Below are positions 17,303 to 24,636 of a DNA stretch of 32,761 bases, piece by piece (the stretch's first letter is position 1; each line of letters begins with the position of its first letter). The notes under the pieces were generated by a model. That model was not told the origin of the DNA, searched no databases, and was given only the letters and a program-made list of their open reading frames with translations. Origin of the DNA: Pontibacter aydingkolensis (GTDB taxonomy: Bacteria > Bacteroidota > Bacteroidia > Cytophagales > Hymenobacteraceae); contig NZ_JAHYXK010000030.1 in assembly GCF_019443125.1 (NCBI RefSeq), positions 1-32,761 on the forward strand. Direction: 5' to 3'. The position numbers were made by a program, and so were the translations under genes.

Positions 17303-18096
17303 TAATTCAGGGTGATGGTTGTGCCAGCAAAAATGGTGTCTGTTTCTTCTACACTTAGAAGTGCCTCGGCCTCGCCTATCAACACTTCACTTACACCCTG
17401 CTTAAGCGCCGAGAAGGCATTATCAAGCTTTGGTATCATGCCTGCAGTAACTATACCTGATTCTTTCAGTGCTTTATACTTTTCTGAGTTGATGTGTGCG
17501 ATAACTGATTCATCATCAGTTGTATCCGACAAAACACCTTTTTTCTCAAAGCAATACATCAGCGTAACTTTATACTTTGTGGCTAAGGCTGTGGCTAGTA
17601 CAGAGGCAATAGTGTCTGCGTTAGTATTCAGCATAGTTCCTTTGCCATCGTGGGTTAGCGGAGCGAAAACAGGTGTTAGGCCGGCCAGAAGTATGGCGTC
17701 CAAAGCATTGGTATTTATATTCTTGTTTCCTGCTATATCGCCAGCAAAACCATAATCTATTTCGTGTACAGGCCGTTTTGTAGCAAGTATGGCATTGGCG
17801 TCAGCACCAGTCATCCCGATTGCGTTACATCCCAGCGATTGTAGTTGCGCCACTACTTGTTTGTTTACCAATCCACCGTACACCATGGTAACCAGTTCCA
17901 GGGTCTCGGCATCCGTAACGCGGCGACCCTCAACCATTACCGGCGTAATGCCCAGCCGCTGGCCAATAGCAGAGGCTATCTTGCCCCCGCCATGTACCAA
18001 CAACTTGGGCCCTTGCAGCTTCGAAAAATCAACCAAAAAAGAATGAAGCCGCGAAGGGTTATCCAGTATATTACCGCCTATTTTTACTATTAGCAT
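17302..18096 (-). CDS. argB: N-acylglutamate kinase (ArgB family)
   Basis: Phosphorylates N-acetylglutamate (or N-succinylglutamate, see the ArgF' entry), the second step of the pathway. The amino acid kinase fold is clear: KIGGN near the start (Lys5), the HGGG glycine loop, VEGRRVTDAETLELV, NTNADT for nucleotide/metal contact and AGMIPKL with the conserved Lys. The 264-residue length is normal. It has no N-terminal extension of the kind found in arginine-inhibited hexameric enzymes, which hints that feedback by arginine on this step is weak or absent. Its stop codon overlaps the start of the deacylase gene. A 313-bp gap with repeats lies upstream, so it may have its own promoter. Confidence 0.93.
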   Translation of the reverse strand: MLIVKIGGNILDNPSRLHSFLVDFSKLQGPKLLVHGGGKIASAIGQRLGITPVMVEGRRVTDAETLELVTMVYGGLVNKQVVAQLQSLGCNAIGMTGADANAILATKRPVHEIDYGFAGDIAGNKNINTNALDAILLAGLTPVFAPLTHDGKGTMLNTNADTIASVLATALATKYKVTLMYCFEKKGVLSDTTDDESVIAHINSEKYKALKESGIVTAGMIPKLDNAFSALKQGVSEVLIGEAEALLSVEETDTIFAGTTITLN

Positions 18097-18409
18097 TATT
18101 TATCTTGACAAAAAAGTTTTTGACAATGGACAAAGGATGTTTTAAATAATAAACAGACTTTGTATGCTGCAATTGCTTATCTAGTTATCCCTGCAAAGGT
18201 GTATAATTACAATTGAATATTCCCCTTCTTAGAGGAGTTAGGGGGAGGTTACATTGTAGCGGAAGCTTAACCTCCCTTCCACCAAAATCCTTACAGGATG
18301 ACAGATAAAAAAATGTACCCATAGACTCCACTTTAACCCTAAGTCACCGGTTTGAAAACCGGCGCAAGTAGATAGGATTATCGAATAACTAATAACTATC
18401 AACCAGCAA
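18097..18409. other. Repeat-bearing gap between argF' and argB
   Basis: 313 bp without a gene. It contains the G-rich repeat (18220-18251), the 39-bp repeat (18265-18303) and a small perfect hairpin CCGGTTT-GA-AAACCGG at 18347-18362. The argB-proximal 120 bp are AT-rich and could hold the argB promoter, but I found no convincing Bacteroidota -7/-33 pair. Confidence 0.5.
18265..18303 (-). repeat. Interspersed 39-bp intergenic repeat, copy 2
   Basis: Reverse complement of 148-186 with three mismatches in 39. It lies between argF' and argB next to a second copy of the G-rich module (18220-18251), which keeps its plus-strand orientation. The two modules are therefore inverted relative to one another here but co-oriented at 148-263. 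Confidence 0.7.
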
Positions 18410-19360
18410 CTAAAGCGTCTCTAGTATCCGCTTTAGCACAGCCTGCGCCGCGTAAGTGCGGTTGTTGGCCTGCTGCAGTACCAGCGAATTTGATCCGTCC
18501 AGTATCTCGTCGCTTAGCTCTACGTTGCGGCGCACCGGCAAGCAATGCATTACTTTAGCATTGTTCGTAAGCGCAAGCTTTTCATTGTTCATCATCCAGC
18601 CTTCACCTTCTGTTAAAACTTTGCCATAGTCGATGTAGCTCGACCAGTTTTTGACATATACAAAGTCAGCATCTTTAAGTGCCTCATCCTGATTTGTAGT
18701 AACGGTTGCATTCTGCGTGAACTCCTCTGCCAGATCATATCCTTTAGGGTGAGTGATTACCAGTTCCACATTGGCCTGCCCCATCCATTCGGCAAACGAG
18801 TTAGCCACACATTGCGGTATTGGCTTTACATGCGGAGCCCAGGTAAGTACCACCTTAGGTTTTTTACCTGCAGGCTTTTTCTCTGTTATAGTTACCAAAT
18901 CGGCCAGGCTCTGCAGCGGGTGGCGTGTGGCCGATTCAAGGCTTACAATCGGAATACCGGCATAATCAATGAACTGCTGCAGCAGCTCTTCATTATAGTC
19001 TTCGTCGCGGTTTTGCAGTTTAGGGAATGAGCGGATACCTAAGATATCACAATACTCGCCCATAACAGCTGCGGCTTCTTTTATGTGTTCTACCGTAGTG
19101 CCGTTCATAATGGCGCCTTCCTGCGTTTCCAGTGCCCAGCCTTCTTTGTCCAGGTTCATCACCATCACGTTCATGCCCAGGTTTAAGGCAGCTTTCTGCG
19201 TACTTAAACGGGTACGCAGGCTTGGGTTCAGAAAAATCAGGCCCAGTGTCTTATTTTCGCCTAATTGCTTATACTTGTATGGGTTTTGCTTTAAGTGCAG
19301 GGCCTCGTTCACCAACTCATCTATATTGGCCACATCCTGCACTGAGGTAAACTTTTGCAT
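18410..19360 (-). CDS. argF': N-acylornithine carbamoyltransferase, probably N-succinylornithine-specific
   Basis: Transfers a carbamoyl group from carbamoyl phosphate to an N-acylated ornithine. The 316-residue protein has the acylornithine-type carbamoyl phosphate loop (NPSLRTRLS, residues 45-53), the central hinge, and HCLP at 272-275 in MHCLPVRRN. It lacks the SMG loop of ordinary ornithine transcarbamylases. In this family one residue sets specificity: Glu92 in the Xanthomonas acetylornithine enzyme, Pro90 in the Bacteroides succinylornithine enzyme. The aligned motif here is MNGTTVEH, so the residue is Val90. Published E92V exchange in the Xanthomonas enzyme gives succinylornithine activity. 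The lysine that is carboxylated in the Xanthomonas enzyme (Lys302) is Glu281 here. The start overlaps the argD stop (TAATG). Confidence 0.88.
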   Translation of the reverse strand: MQKFTSVQDVANIDELVNEALHLKQNPYKYKQLGENKTLGLIFLNPSLRTRLSTQKAALNLGMNVMVMNLDKEGWALETQEGAIMNGTTVEHIKEAAAVMGEYCDILGIRSFPKLQNRDEDYNEELLQQFIDYAGIPIVSLESATRHPLQSLADLVTITEKKPAGKKPKVVLTWAPHVKPIPQCVANSFAEWMGQANVELVITHPKGYDLAEEFTQNATVTTNQDEALKDADFVYVKNWSSYIDYGKVLTEGEGWMMNNEKLALTNNAKVMHCLPVRRNVELSDEILDGSNSLVLQQANNRTYAAQAVLKRILETL

Positions 19361-20514
19361 TAGGCTGTTTGTAATACTGTTTTTAAAAGAACTTCTTCAA
19401 ATGCTACCAAAAACTTTTTGCCTTCCCGGGCTCCAATGCAAAGCGGCGGCAGCAGGCGCAGTGTATTTTTGTCTGACGACGCACCTGTAAAGATGCCATA
19501 TTCTTCCAGCAGTTGCTTTCGGATAGGAGCACACGGCTGGTTAAGCTCAACTCCGATCATCAGGCCTCTGCCCCTAACATCTTTCACTCCCGGCATATTG
19601 CGAAGTACATCCATTATCCAGTTGCCGATGTTTTTGGCATTTTGAACAAGGTTTTCCTGTTCCATCACCTCAAGTACAGCCAGAGCAGCTACACAAGCCA
19701 GGTAGTTACCACCAAATGTAGTGCCCAGCATACCATGTTTGGCTTCAATTTGAGGATTTATAAGTACACCGGCAACCGGAAAACCATTCCCCATGCCTTT
19801 TGCCATCGTAATCAGGTGCGGCTTTACATCTTTGTTCTGATGCGCAAAAAATTTACCTGTACGGCCATAGCCAGACTGTACTTCGTCAAGTATCAGCAGG
19901 GCACCAACTTTCTCGCATCCTGCTGCTAAGGCTTTCATAAAAGTTACGTCAGGTATCTGTACACCACCCACGCCCTGGATACCCTCTATAATGACAGCCG
20001 CCAACTCAGTACCATGCACCTGCAATGCATTAGCAAAGGCATTTATGTCATTTAAAGGAAGAAAAATGATGTTATCCGTTTCGTTGATCGGGGCCTGTAA
20101 TTTTGGGTCGTCAGTAGCGGCTACAGCGGCAGACGTACGGCCGTGAAATGCTCCTTTAAAGGCTATTACTTTTTTACGACCAGTATGGAAAGAGGCCAGC
20201 TTCAGGGCGTTTTCGTTTGCCTCGGCACCGGAATTGCACAGGAAAAGGCTGTAATCGTCGTAGCCGCTCAGTTTGCCAAGTTTATCGGCAAGTTCCTGCT
20301 GCAGCGGCATTTGTACAGAGTTAGAATAGAAGCCGATGTCGTAGAGCTGACGGGCAATTCTTTTAACGTAGTGCGGGTGGCTGTGACCAATGGAGATAAC
20401 GGCATGGCCTCCGTAAAGGTCCAGGTAACGTTTGCCGGTCTCGTCCCAAACATAAGCGCCCTGTGCTTTTACAGGTGTTATGTCGAAAAGCGGATATACA
20501 TCAAACAGATTCAT
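19360..20514 (-). CDS. argD: N-acylornithine aminotransferase
   Basis: A PLP-dependent class III aminotransferase that converts N-acylglutamate semialdehyde to N-acylornithine. Landmarks are LYGGHAVISIGHSHP, the phosphate-binding NSGAEAN (94-100), the Asp210 that contacts the pyridine ring (LILDEVQSGYGRTG), and the Schiff-base Lys239 in ITMAKGMGNGFP. The 384-residue length is typical. It overlaps argF' by the TAATG arrangement and has a 335-bp repeat-filled gap upstream, so argD-argF' may be a separate transcription unit. The acyl group handled (acetyl or succinyl) should match ArgF'. Confidence 0.93.
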   Translation of the reverse strand: MNLFDVYPLFDITPVKAQGAYVWDETGKRYLDLYGGHAVISIGHSHPHYVKRIARQLYDIGFYSNSVQMPLQQELADKLGKLSGYDDYSLFLCNSGAEANENALKLASFHTGRKKVIAFKGAFHGRTSAAVAATDDPKLQAPINETDNIIFLPLNDINAFANALQVHGTELAAVIIEGIQGVGGVQIPDVTFMKALAAGCEKVGALLILDEVQSGYGRTGKFFAHQNKDVKPHLITMAKGMGNGFPVAGVLINPQIEAKHGMLGTTFGGNYLACVAALAVLEVMEQENLVQNAKNIGNWIMDVLRNMPGVKDVRGRGLMIGVELNQPCAPIRKQLLEEYGIFTGASSDKNTLRLLPPLCIGAREGKKFLVAFEEVLLKTVLQTA

Positions 20515-20614
20515 ATTTGATAATTAGATGTAAGAAGTAAGACAATAGATGAAGTACTCGACGTACATATGATTAATTTTTAAATTATTGTATTGTTAAA
20601 TGTTGTTTTCATAT

Positions 20615-20720
20615 TGTCATTTCGAATATTCTTGAGGCGCGTACCGAAGAGGGCCAGCTTAGCTGAGAGAAATCTGGAGCATTTCATGACTATCATATGC
20701 TTAAGATATCTCACTTAAAA
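20615..20720. repeat. Diverged copy of the TGTCAT...AGATCT palindromic element
   Basis: TGTCATTTCGAA at 20615, GAGAGAAATCT ending at 20675, and AAGATATCTCAC near 20703-20714 follow the same order of words as the perfect element at 20742-20825, with many substitutions. It looks like an older copy directly beside a fresh one, together filling most of the argC-argD gap. Confidence 0.4.
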
Positions 20721-20741
20721 AGGTGCCTACATTCCCTATGC

Positions 20742-20825
20742 TGTCATCTCGAACAACGTGAGAGATCTATCTGGAATTAGTTTAAGGGAATTCTGAAAAG
20801 ATCTCTCACGTTGTTCGAGATGACA
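20742..20825. repeat. Perfect 27-bp inverted repeat element between argC and argD
   Basis: Arms at 20742-20768 (starting TGTCATCTCGAACAACG) and 20799-20825 are exactly complementary over 27 bp, with a 30-base spacer. It is too long and too regular for an ordinary terminator, and no T-run follows. The word TGTCATxTCGA...AGATCT is repeated in diverged form just upstream, which argues for a mobile-type palindromic repeat (REP/MITE-like). It may still attenuate transcription between argC and argD. Confidence 0.8.
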
Positions 20826-20849
20826 AGTTGCTGGCAACAAACAACGAAA

Positions 20850-21857
20850 CTAAAAAGCACTTGCCTTCAGCTTTAATCCAGCTGTTTCCTCCAGTCCGAA
20901 CATCAGATTCATGTTCTGCACTGCCTGCCCCGACGCGCCCTTTAACAGGTTATCGATCAGGCTGGTTATTATAAGTTTACCATCTTGTTTCTCTAGGTAC
21001 AGCAGGCATTTGTTTGTATTTGTTACCTGCTTTAAGTCCGGAATAGTATCTGTAACCGTTACAAAAGGATGGCTCCTGTAAAAGCTTTTATATAGTTGCT
21101 CTGCCTCTTCCAGACTTAGCTCACTTTCCAGGTAGCTGGTGCAAAGTATACCTCTGGTAAAAGGACCCCGATATGGCACAAAGTTTATCGCTGGTAACTC
21201 CTGTTTCTGCATACCGGCCAAAGTGCGACGTATTTCGTTCAGGTGCTGGTGTTGCAGTACTTTATAATTGGAGATATTGCCGTCGCGCCAGCTGTAGTGC
21301 GATGTGCTGCTCAGGCTCTGCCCAGCACCTGTGCTGCCTGTAATGCCGCTTACATGCACTTCCTCCTGTATCAGGTTTTGTTCTGCTAAGGGCAATAAGG
21401 CCAGCTGAATGGCTGTGGCAAAACAACCAGGGTTTGCTATACTTTTTGCCTGCTCTATCTTTTCGCGCTGCAACTCCGGCAAGCCATAAATAAACGCTCT
21501 GTCAAAGCCTTTTACGGCAGAATCTTCTGTACTTTCGTTCCAGCGGAAATCCTGGCTCAGGTCTATAACTTTAGTTGATGGTAGTAAGGTTTGGGCAGCC
21601 ATAAAATCCATCGCAGCCCCGTGCCCGCCACAAAGGAAAACCACGTCTGCTTCAGCCTGAAATTCAGCAGTAAACATAAGGTTTGTGTCACCTAAGAGGT
21701 CTTTATGCACTTCGTGCACGGGCTTTCCTCCCTGGCTGTTACTCAGCACAAATGCTACGTCTACATTCGGATGGTTTAAGAGCAGGCGAAGCAACTCGCC
21801 GCCGGTGTAACCAGCGCCGCCTACTATGCCTGCTTTTATACTTACTTCGTTGCCCAT
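20850..21857 (-). CDS. argC: N-acyl-gamma-glutamyl-phosphate reductase
   Basis: NADPH-dependent reduction of N-acylglutamyl phosphate to the semialdehyde, step three of the pathway. The Rossmann motif is GGAGYTGGE (13-21), and the catalytic cysteine is Cys145 in the family signature NPGCFATA. SQDFRWNE and the C-terminal KGASGQAVQNMNLMFGL segments complete the fold. The 335-residue length is normal. The ATG at 21857 lies inside the end of argG, giving a 16-bp overlap in another frame and so likely translational coupling. Acetyl versus succinyl preference cannot be read directly. Confidence 0.94.
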   Translation of the reverse strand: MGNEVSIKAGIVGGAGYTGGELLRLLLNHPNVDVAFVLSNSQGGKPVHEVHKDLLGDTNLMFTAEFQAEADVVFLCGGHGAAMDFMAAQTLLPSTKVIDLSQDFRWNESTEDSAVKGFDRAFIYGLPELQREKIEQAKSIANPGCFATAIQLALLPLAEQNLIQEEVHVSGITGSTGAGQSLSSTSHYSWRDGNISNYKVLQHQHLNEIRRTLAGMQKQELPAINFVPYRGPFTRGILCTSYLESELSLEEAEQLYKSFYRSHPFVTVTDTIPDLKQVTNTNKCLLYLEKQDGKLIITSLIDNLLKGASGQAVQNMNLMFGLEETAGLKLKASAF

Positions 21858-23050
21858 GCCTCTTCTTTGTTGTTTACGCTGTGGTATAATTTTGTCTGGT
21901 TACCGAAAATCTTCGCAAAGCCTTTGACATCGTCCGAAGTCCAGGCAAGGTTCATTTCTCCGTAGCTGCCGAACTTGTCACTCATTAAATCATGAGCGCT
22001 TTCGATGCCCTCTACCTGGAAGCGGTAAGGTGCCAGCAACACGTATACTTTGCCGGTAACATTTTGCTGTGTGCTCTCCAGAAACGCCTCTATGTCGCGC
22101 ATGGTAGGATCAAGAAGCTGGCCTTCGTGCAGCCAGTTGCCGTACCATGCCGAAAGCTGGTCTTTCCAGTATAGTTGCCATTTCGTAAGCACATGCTTTT
22201 CTAACGTATGGTGTGCTTTAATGATCACCAGCGGAGCAGCTGCCTCAAAACCAACACGACCTTTAATTCCAATGATCGTATCACCAACATGGATGTCGCG
22301 GCCGATGGCAAACGGAGCTGCCAAAGCCTGTAATTGCTGAATGGCCTGTACCGGAGTATCATGCTTTACGTCGTTAATTCCCATCAGTTCGCCTTTCTCA
22401 AAGTGCAGCGTAACTCGTTCCGCTTCGTGCTTGCTAAGCTGTGTTGGGTATGCCTCTTCCGGTAATGGCAGGTTGGATGTAAGTGTTTCTTTTCCGCCAA
22501 CAGATGTGCCCCAGATACCTTTATTAATAGAGTACTGTGCTTTGGAAAAATCCATCTCGACGCCGTGCTGCTTCAGGTACTCAATTTCTTCTTCACGTGA
22601 TAAACGTTTGTCGCGGATCGGGGTGATGATCTCCACTTCCGGTATTATAGCCTGGAACACCATGTCAAATCGAACCTGATCGTTACCGGCGCCTGTGCTG
22701 CCATGCGCTACAAAATCAGCGCCTATACTTTTGGCATGCTGTGCAATGGCAATGGCTTGCGTAACTCGCTCAGCACTCACGCTTAGGGGGTACACGTTGT
22801 TCTTTAGTATATTGCCAAACACCAGGTACTTAATGCAGCTGTTGTAGAAGTGCTGCGTCTCGTTCAGGTGCGTGTGCTGTTTTACACCCATGGCATATGC
22901 ACGGCGCTCAATTTCCTTTAGTTCATCTTCCGAAAAGCCGCCCGTATCTACAATGGCAGAGTATACTTCCAGTCCTAATTCCTGGGCCAGGTAAATGGCA
23001 CAGTATGATGTATCTAAACCGCCGCTGAAGGCTAAAACTACTTTTTTCAT
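21842..23050 (-). CDS. argG: Argininosuccinate synthase
   Basis: Joins citrulline and aspartate with ATP to give argininosuccinate. The N-terminal ATP-pyrophosphatase P-loop SGGLDTS is at 9-15, followed by GSTGAGNDQVRF and the citrulline/aspartate-binding region (KGIWGTSVGGKET). At 402 residues it is the usual size for the type I enzyme. It starts 15 bp after the end of the GNAT gene and overlaps argC by 16 bp, so argA-like, argG and argC are translated as a unit. Confidence 0.96.
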   Translation of the reverse strand: MKKVVLAFSGGLDTSYCAIYLAQELGLEVYSAIVDTGGFSEDELKEIERRAYAMGVKQHTHLNETQHFYNSCIKYLVFGNILKNNVYPLSVSAERVTQAIAIAQHAKSIGADFVAHGSTGAGNDQVRFDMVFQAIIPEVEIITPIRDKRLSREEEIEYLKQHGVEMDFSKAQYSINKGIWGTSVGGKETLTSNLPLPEEAYPTQLSKHEAERVTLHFEKGELMGINDVKHDTPVQAIQQLQALAAPFAIGRDIHVGDTIIGIKGRVGFEAAAPLVIIKAHHTLEKHVLTKWQLYWKDQLSAWYGNWLHEGQLLDPTMRDIEAFLESTQQNVTGKVYVLLAPYRFQVEGIESAHDLMSDKFGSYGEMNLAWTSDDVKGFAKIFGNQTKLYHSVNNKEEAWATK

Positions 23051-23064
23051 TTCGGGATATTTAC

Positions 23065-23766
23065 TTAAGAAGCGTTACGCTCGTTATTATTTAAATTTGT
23101 TTGGCTTGTACGTGCACGGTGGCGCATCCAGCGTTCATTTATACTTATCACCTTTGCGGTGCTCTGCTTTTCAGCAATTGCGGGTTCCTGCTGTTGTACT
23201 ATTGGCAGCGCTATATAACCTTGCTCTTTGGTAGGATCATAAAGCATGGCGGTACAAAGGCAGTTTGTACGGTTTTTGCTCTGCAGAATCTCAAAGTTCA
23301 CGCAGCTGCGACATCCTTTCCAGAACTCCTCATCATCGGTAAGTTCAGAATATGTTACGGGCTTGTAACCAAGTCCGGAGTTGATGCGCATTACCGCCAA
23401 AGCTGTTGTTAAGCCGAAGATCTTTGCATCAGGGTACTTTGTACGCGACAACTCAAATATCTTCTGCTTTATCTGGCGTGCAAGTCCGCTTTTACGAAGT
23501 TCAGGCGATACAATCAAACCTGAATTAGCTACATACTTTCCATGGCCCCAGGTTTCTATGTAACAGAAACCTGCCCAGGTGCCATCCGGGTGGAGCGCAA
23601 TAACTGCCTTGCCTTCCAGCATTTTCTGGGCAATGTAATCCGGAGAACGCTTGGCTATACCAGTGCCGCGCGCTTTCGCTGAAGATTCCATCTCGTTACA
23701 GATCTGCAAGGCGTAAATAATGTGCTGCCCGTTGGCAACGCTCACAATGAATGCGGATTGATCCAT
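23065..23766 (-). CDS. GNAT acyltransferase, probable N-acylglutamate synthase (ArgA function)
   Basis: A 233-residue GNAT-fold protein at the head of the arginine locus. The acyl-CoA loop is Arg91-Lys-Ser-Gly94-Leu-Ala96 in GLIVSPELRKSGLARQIK. Preceding strands (TWAGFCYIETW) and the following IFGLTTALAVMRINSGLGYKPV are typical of the domain. A C-terminal extension with four cysteines in two groups (CRSCVNF and CLCTAM) could bind metal. No classical ArgA or ArgJ gene is in the locus, so this gene likely makes N-acetyl- or N-succinylglutamate. I chose the ATG at 23766 (MDQSAFIV), since the 15-residue extension from 23811 overlaps a leader hairpin and looks non-coding. Confidence 0.75.
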   Translation of the reverse strand: MDQSAFIVSVANGQHIIYALQICNEMESSAKARGTGIAKRSPDYIAQKMLEGKAVIALHPDGTWAGFCYIETWGHGKYVANSGLIVSPELRKSGLARQIKQKIFELSRTKYPDAKIFGLTTALAVMRINSGLGYKPVTYSELTDDEEFWKGCRSCVNFEILQSKNRTNCLCTAMLYDPTKEQGYIALPIVQQQEPAIAEKQSTAKVISINERWMRHRARTSQTNLNNNERNAS

Positions 23767-23772
23767 TTTAAT

Positions 23773-23787
23773 GGTAATAATTATACC
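23773..23787. promoter_or_regulatory. Candidate operator palindrome before the arginine locus
   Basis: GGTATAATTATTACC (minus-strand reading) ends six bases before the first start codon of the locus. It has GGTA/TACC ends around an AT-rich core, in the style of ArgR boxes, and a similar word (GGTATAGTTATACC) occurs at 24088-24101. No ArgR gene is in the window, so the regulator is a guess. Confidence 0.3.
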
Positions 23788-23788
23788 T

Positions 23789-23867
23789 TGCTGTGTTTTA
23801 GCACAGCACAAGAAATAAATTTGGTTAAAGTATAATTACAGCTGTAAAGGCAAGTATAAGTTGCCTT
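23789..23867 (-). promoter_or_regulatory. Leader hairpins upstream of the argA-like gene
   Basis: Two small perfect stem-loops lie in the likely 5' leader: TGCTGTG with CACAGCA (23789-23808, six-base loop) and AAGGCAA with TTGCCTT (23847-23867, seven-base loop containing GTATAAG). They might act in attenuation or simply stabilise the mRNA. I see no leader peptide rich in arginine codons. Confidence 0.3.
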
Positions 23868-23903
23868 GGGTCAAACTGTAAACGGATATAGTATTTGGGG
23901 AAA

Positions 23904-24065
23904 AGTGACTACCGCATAGGCAGTCAGAAGCGCTATAGGCTACCGCCTGTAGCGGACCGCAGTTGAGATGGCCCTAAAAACTATCCTCGAAGCAAGAATA
24001 GAAAAAGTCGCACCCTCCATAGCCGGAGCGTGATTTATCAGAGTTGATAAAGACGACGTTTTTTT
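23904..24065 (+). ncRNA. Candidate structured small RNA, family not recognised
   Basis: A gene-free stretch with strong local folding. GACTACC pairs with GGCAGTC (one mismatch) near 23908-23926. A 10-bp stem CGCTATAGGC/GCCTGTAGCG with a UACC loop spans 23931-23954. CTCC/GGAG and TTTATCA/TGATAAA hairpins follow, and GTCG/CGAC encloses the last two just before a run of seven T at 24059-24065. Upstream, TTG at 23866 and TAGTATTTG at 23889-23897 resemble the Bacteroidota -33/-7 promoter pair, with a spacing of about 20. It does not match the tmRNA, RNase P RNA or SRP RNA landmarks that I know; 6S RNA cannot be excluded. The same bases could instead form the leader of the divergent arginine locus. 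Confidence 0.4.
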
Positions 24066-24087
24066 CATTTCAGTATTTAAATGCTAA

Positions 24088-24101
24088 GGTATAGTTATAC
24101 C
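24088..24101. promoter_or_regulatory. Palindrome GGTATAGTTATACC
   Basis: GGTATA and TATACC are perfect complements around GT. The site lies just after the candidate RNA terminator and resembles the palindrome in front of the arginine locus (23773-23787). The remaining 230 bp up to 24333 are AT-rich and show nothing else I can name. Confidence 0.3.
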
Positions 24102-24333
24102 CTTATTCCAATGCAAAGTTTTCAGAATAGTTTTTTTATATCCAAATATTTTCTCAAAAACAACAAAAGTTTATAAGTTATATTGCTTTTATGTTAGATT
24201 ATAAGCAAAGACGGAGACCTAATTTTAAATGGCGCATTAACTTACTGACGACACAGTTTGTTTAAAATCGCTAAATTGCACCATCATAAAAGTATGGCTG
24301 GTGCTGTGCTAAAGCTGTTTTCCTGCGATCAAA

Positions 24334-24636
24334 ATGAAAAATATTTCCATTCGGGTAATTATCGGTATACTTTTCTCGGCTATCGGCCTGGCCTCTTTAT
24401 TTGTTACTAAACAAGCCCTTACGGCCGCCGTCTGGCTTAGTTTTGGCAACGGACTTATACTTTCTGACCTTAGGTTGACCGGGGTTGACGATAAAGGCAA
24501 TGTTTACCAGAAACCAATACCCAAATCCAGGACAATCACAGCCATACTTCTGATCGTATTTGCGGTGCTCCTGCTCTTTTTTCAGATTTTTCTGGATATG
24601 CAACAGGCCTCAGCCAAAGTAGTTTCTCAGCTTTAA
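24334..24636 (+). CDS. Hypothetical small membrane protein
   Basis: A 100-residue protein with two N-terminal hydrophobic helices (about 7-25 and 27-45), a polar loop with DDKGNVYQKPIPKSR, and a third helix at about 68-88 (ITAILLIVFAVLLLFFQIFL). I do not recognise a family. The C-terminus is short and polar. Its stop codon overlaps the stop of the convergent protease gene by four bases, so the two 3' ends are shared and no terminator separates them. The start at 24334 follows about 265 bp of AT-rich, gene-free DNA. Confidence 0.6.
   Translation: MKNISIRVIIGILFSAIGLASLFVTKQALTAAVWLSFGNGLILSDLRLTGVDDKGNVYQKPIPKSRTITAILLIVFAVLLLFFQIFLDMQQASAKVVSQL

Noticed and set aside
18341..18375. Sequence AAGTCACCGG...AAACCGGCG resembles the anticodon arm of a tRNA-Ser(UGA)
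   Set aside because: There is no matching acceptor stem, D-arm or GGTTCGAATCC T-arm at the right distance, and the would-be anticodon loop is short. It is kept only as a small hairpin.
23767..23811. Upstream in-frame ATG (23811) as start of the argA-like GNAT gene
   Set aside because: It would add 15 residues translated from a perfect hairpin and the operator-like palindrome, and the GNAT domain is complete from the ATG at 23766.
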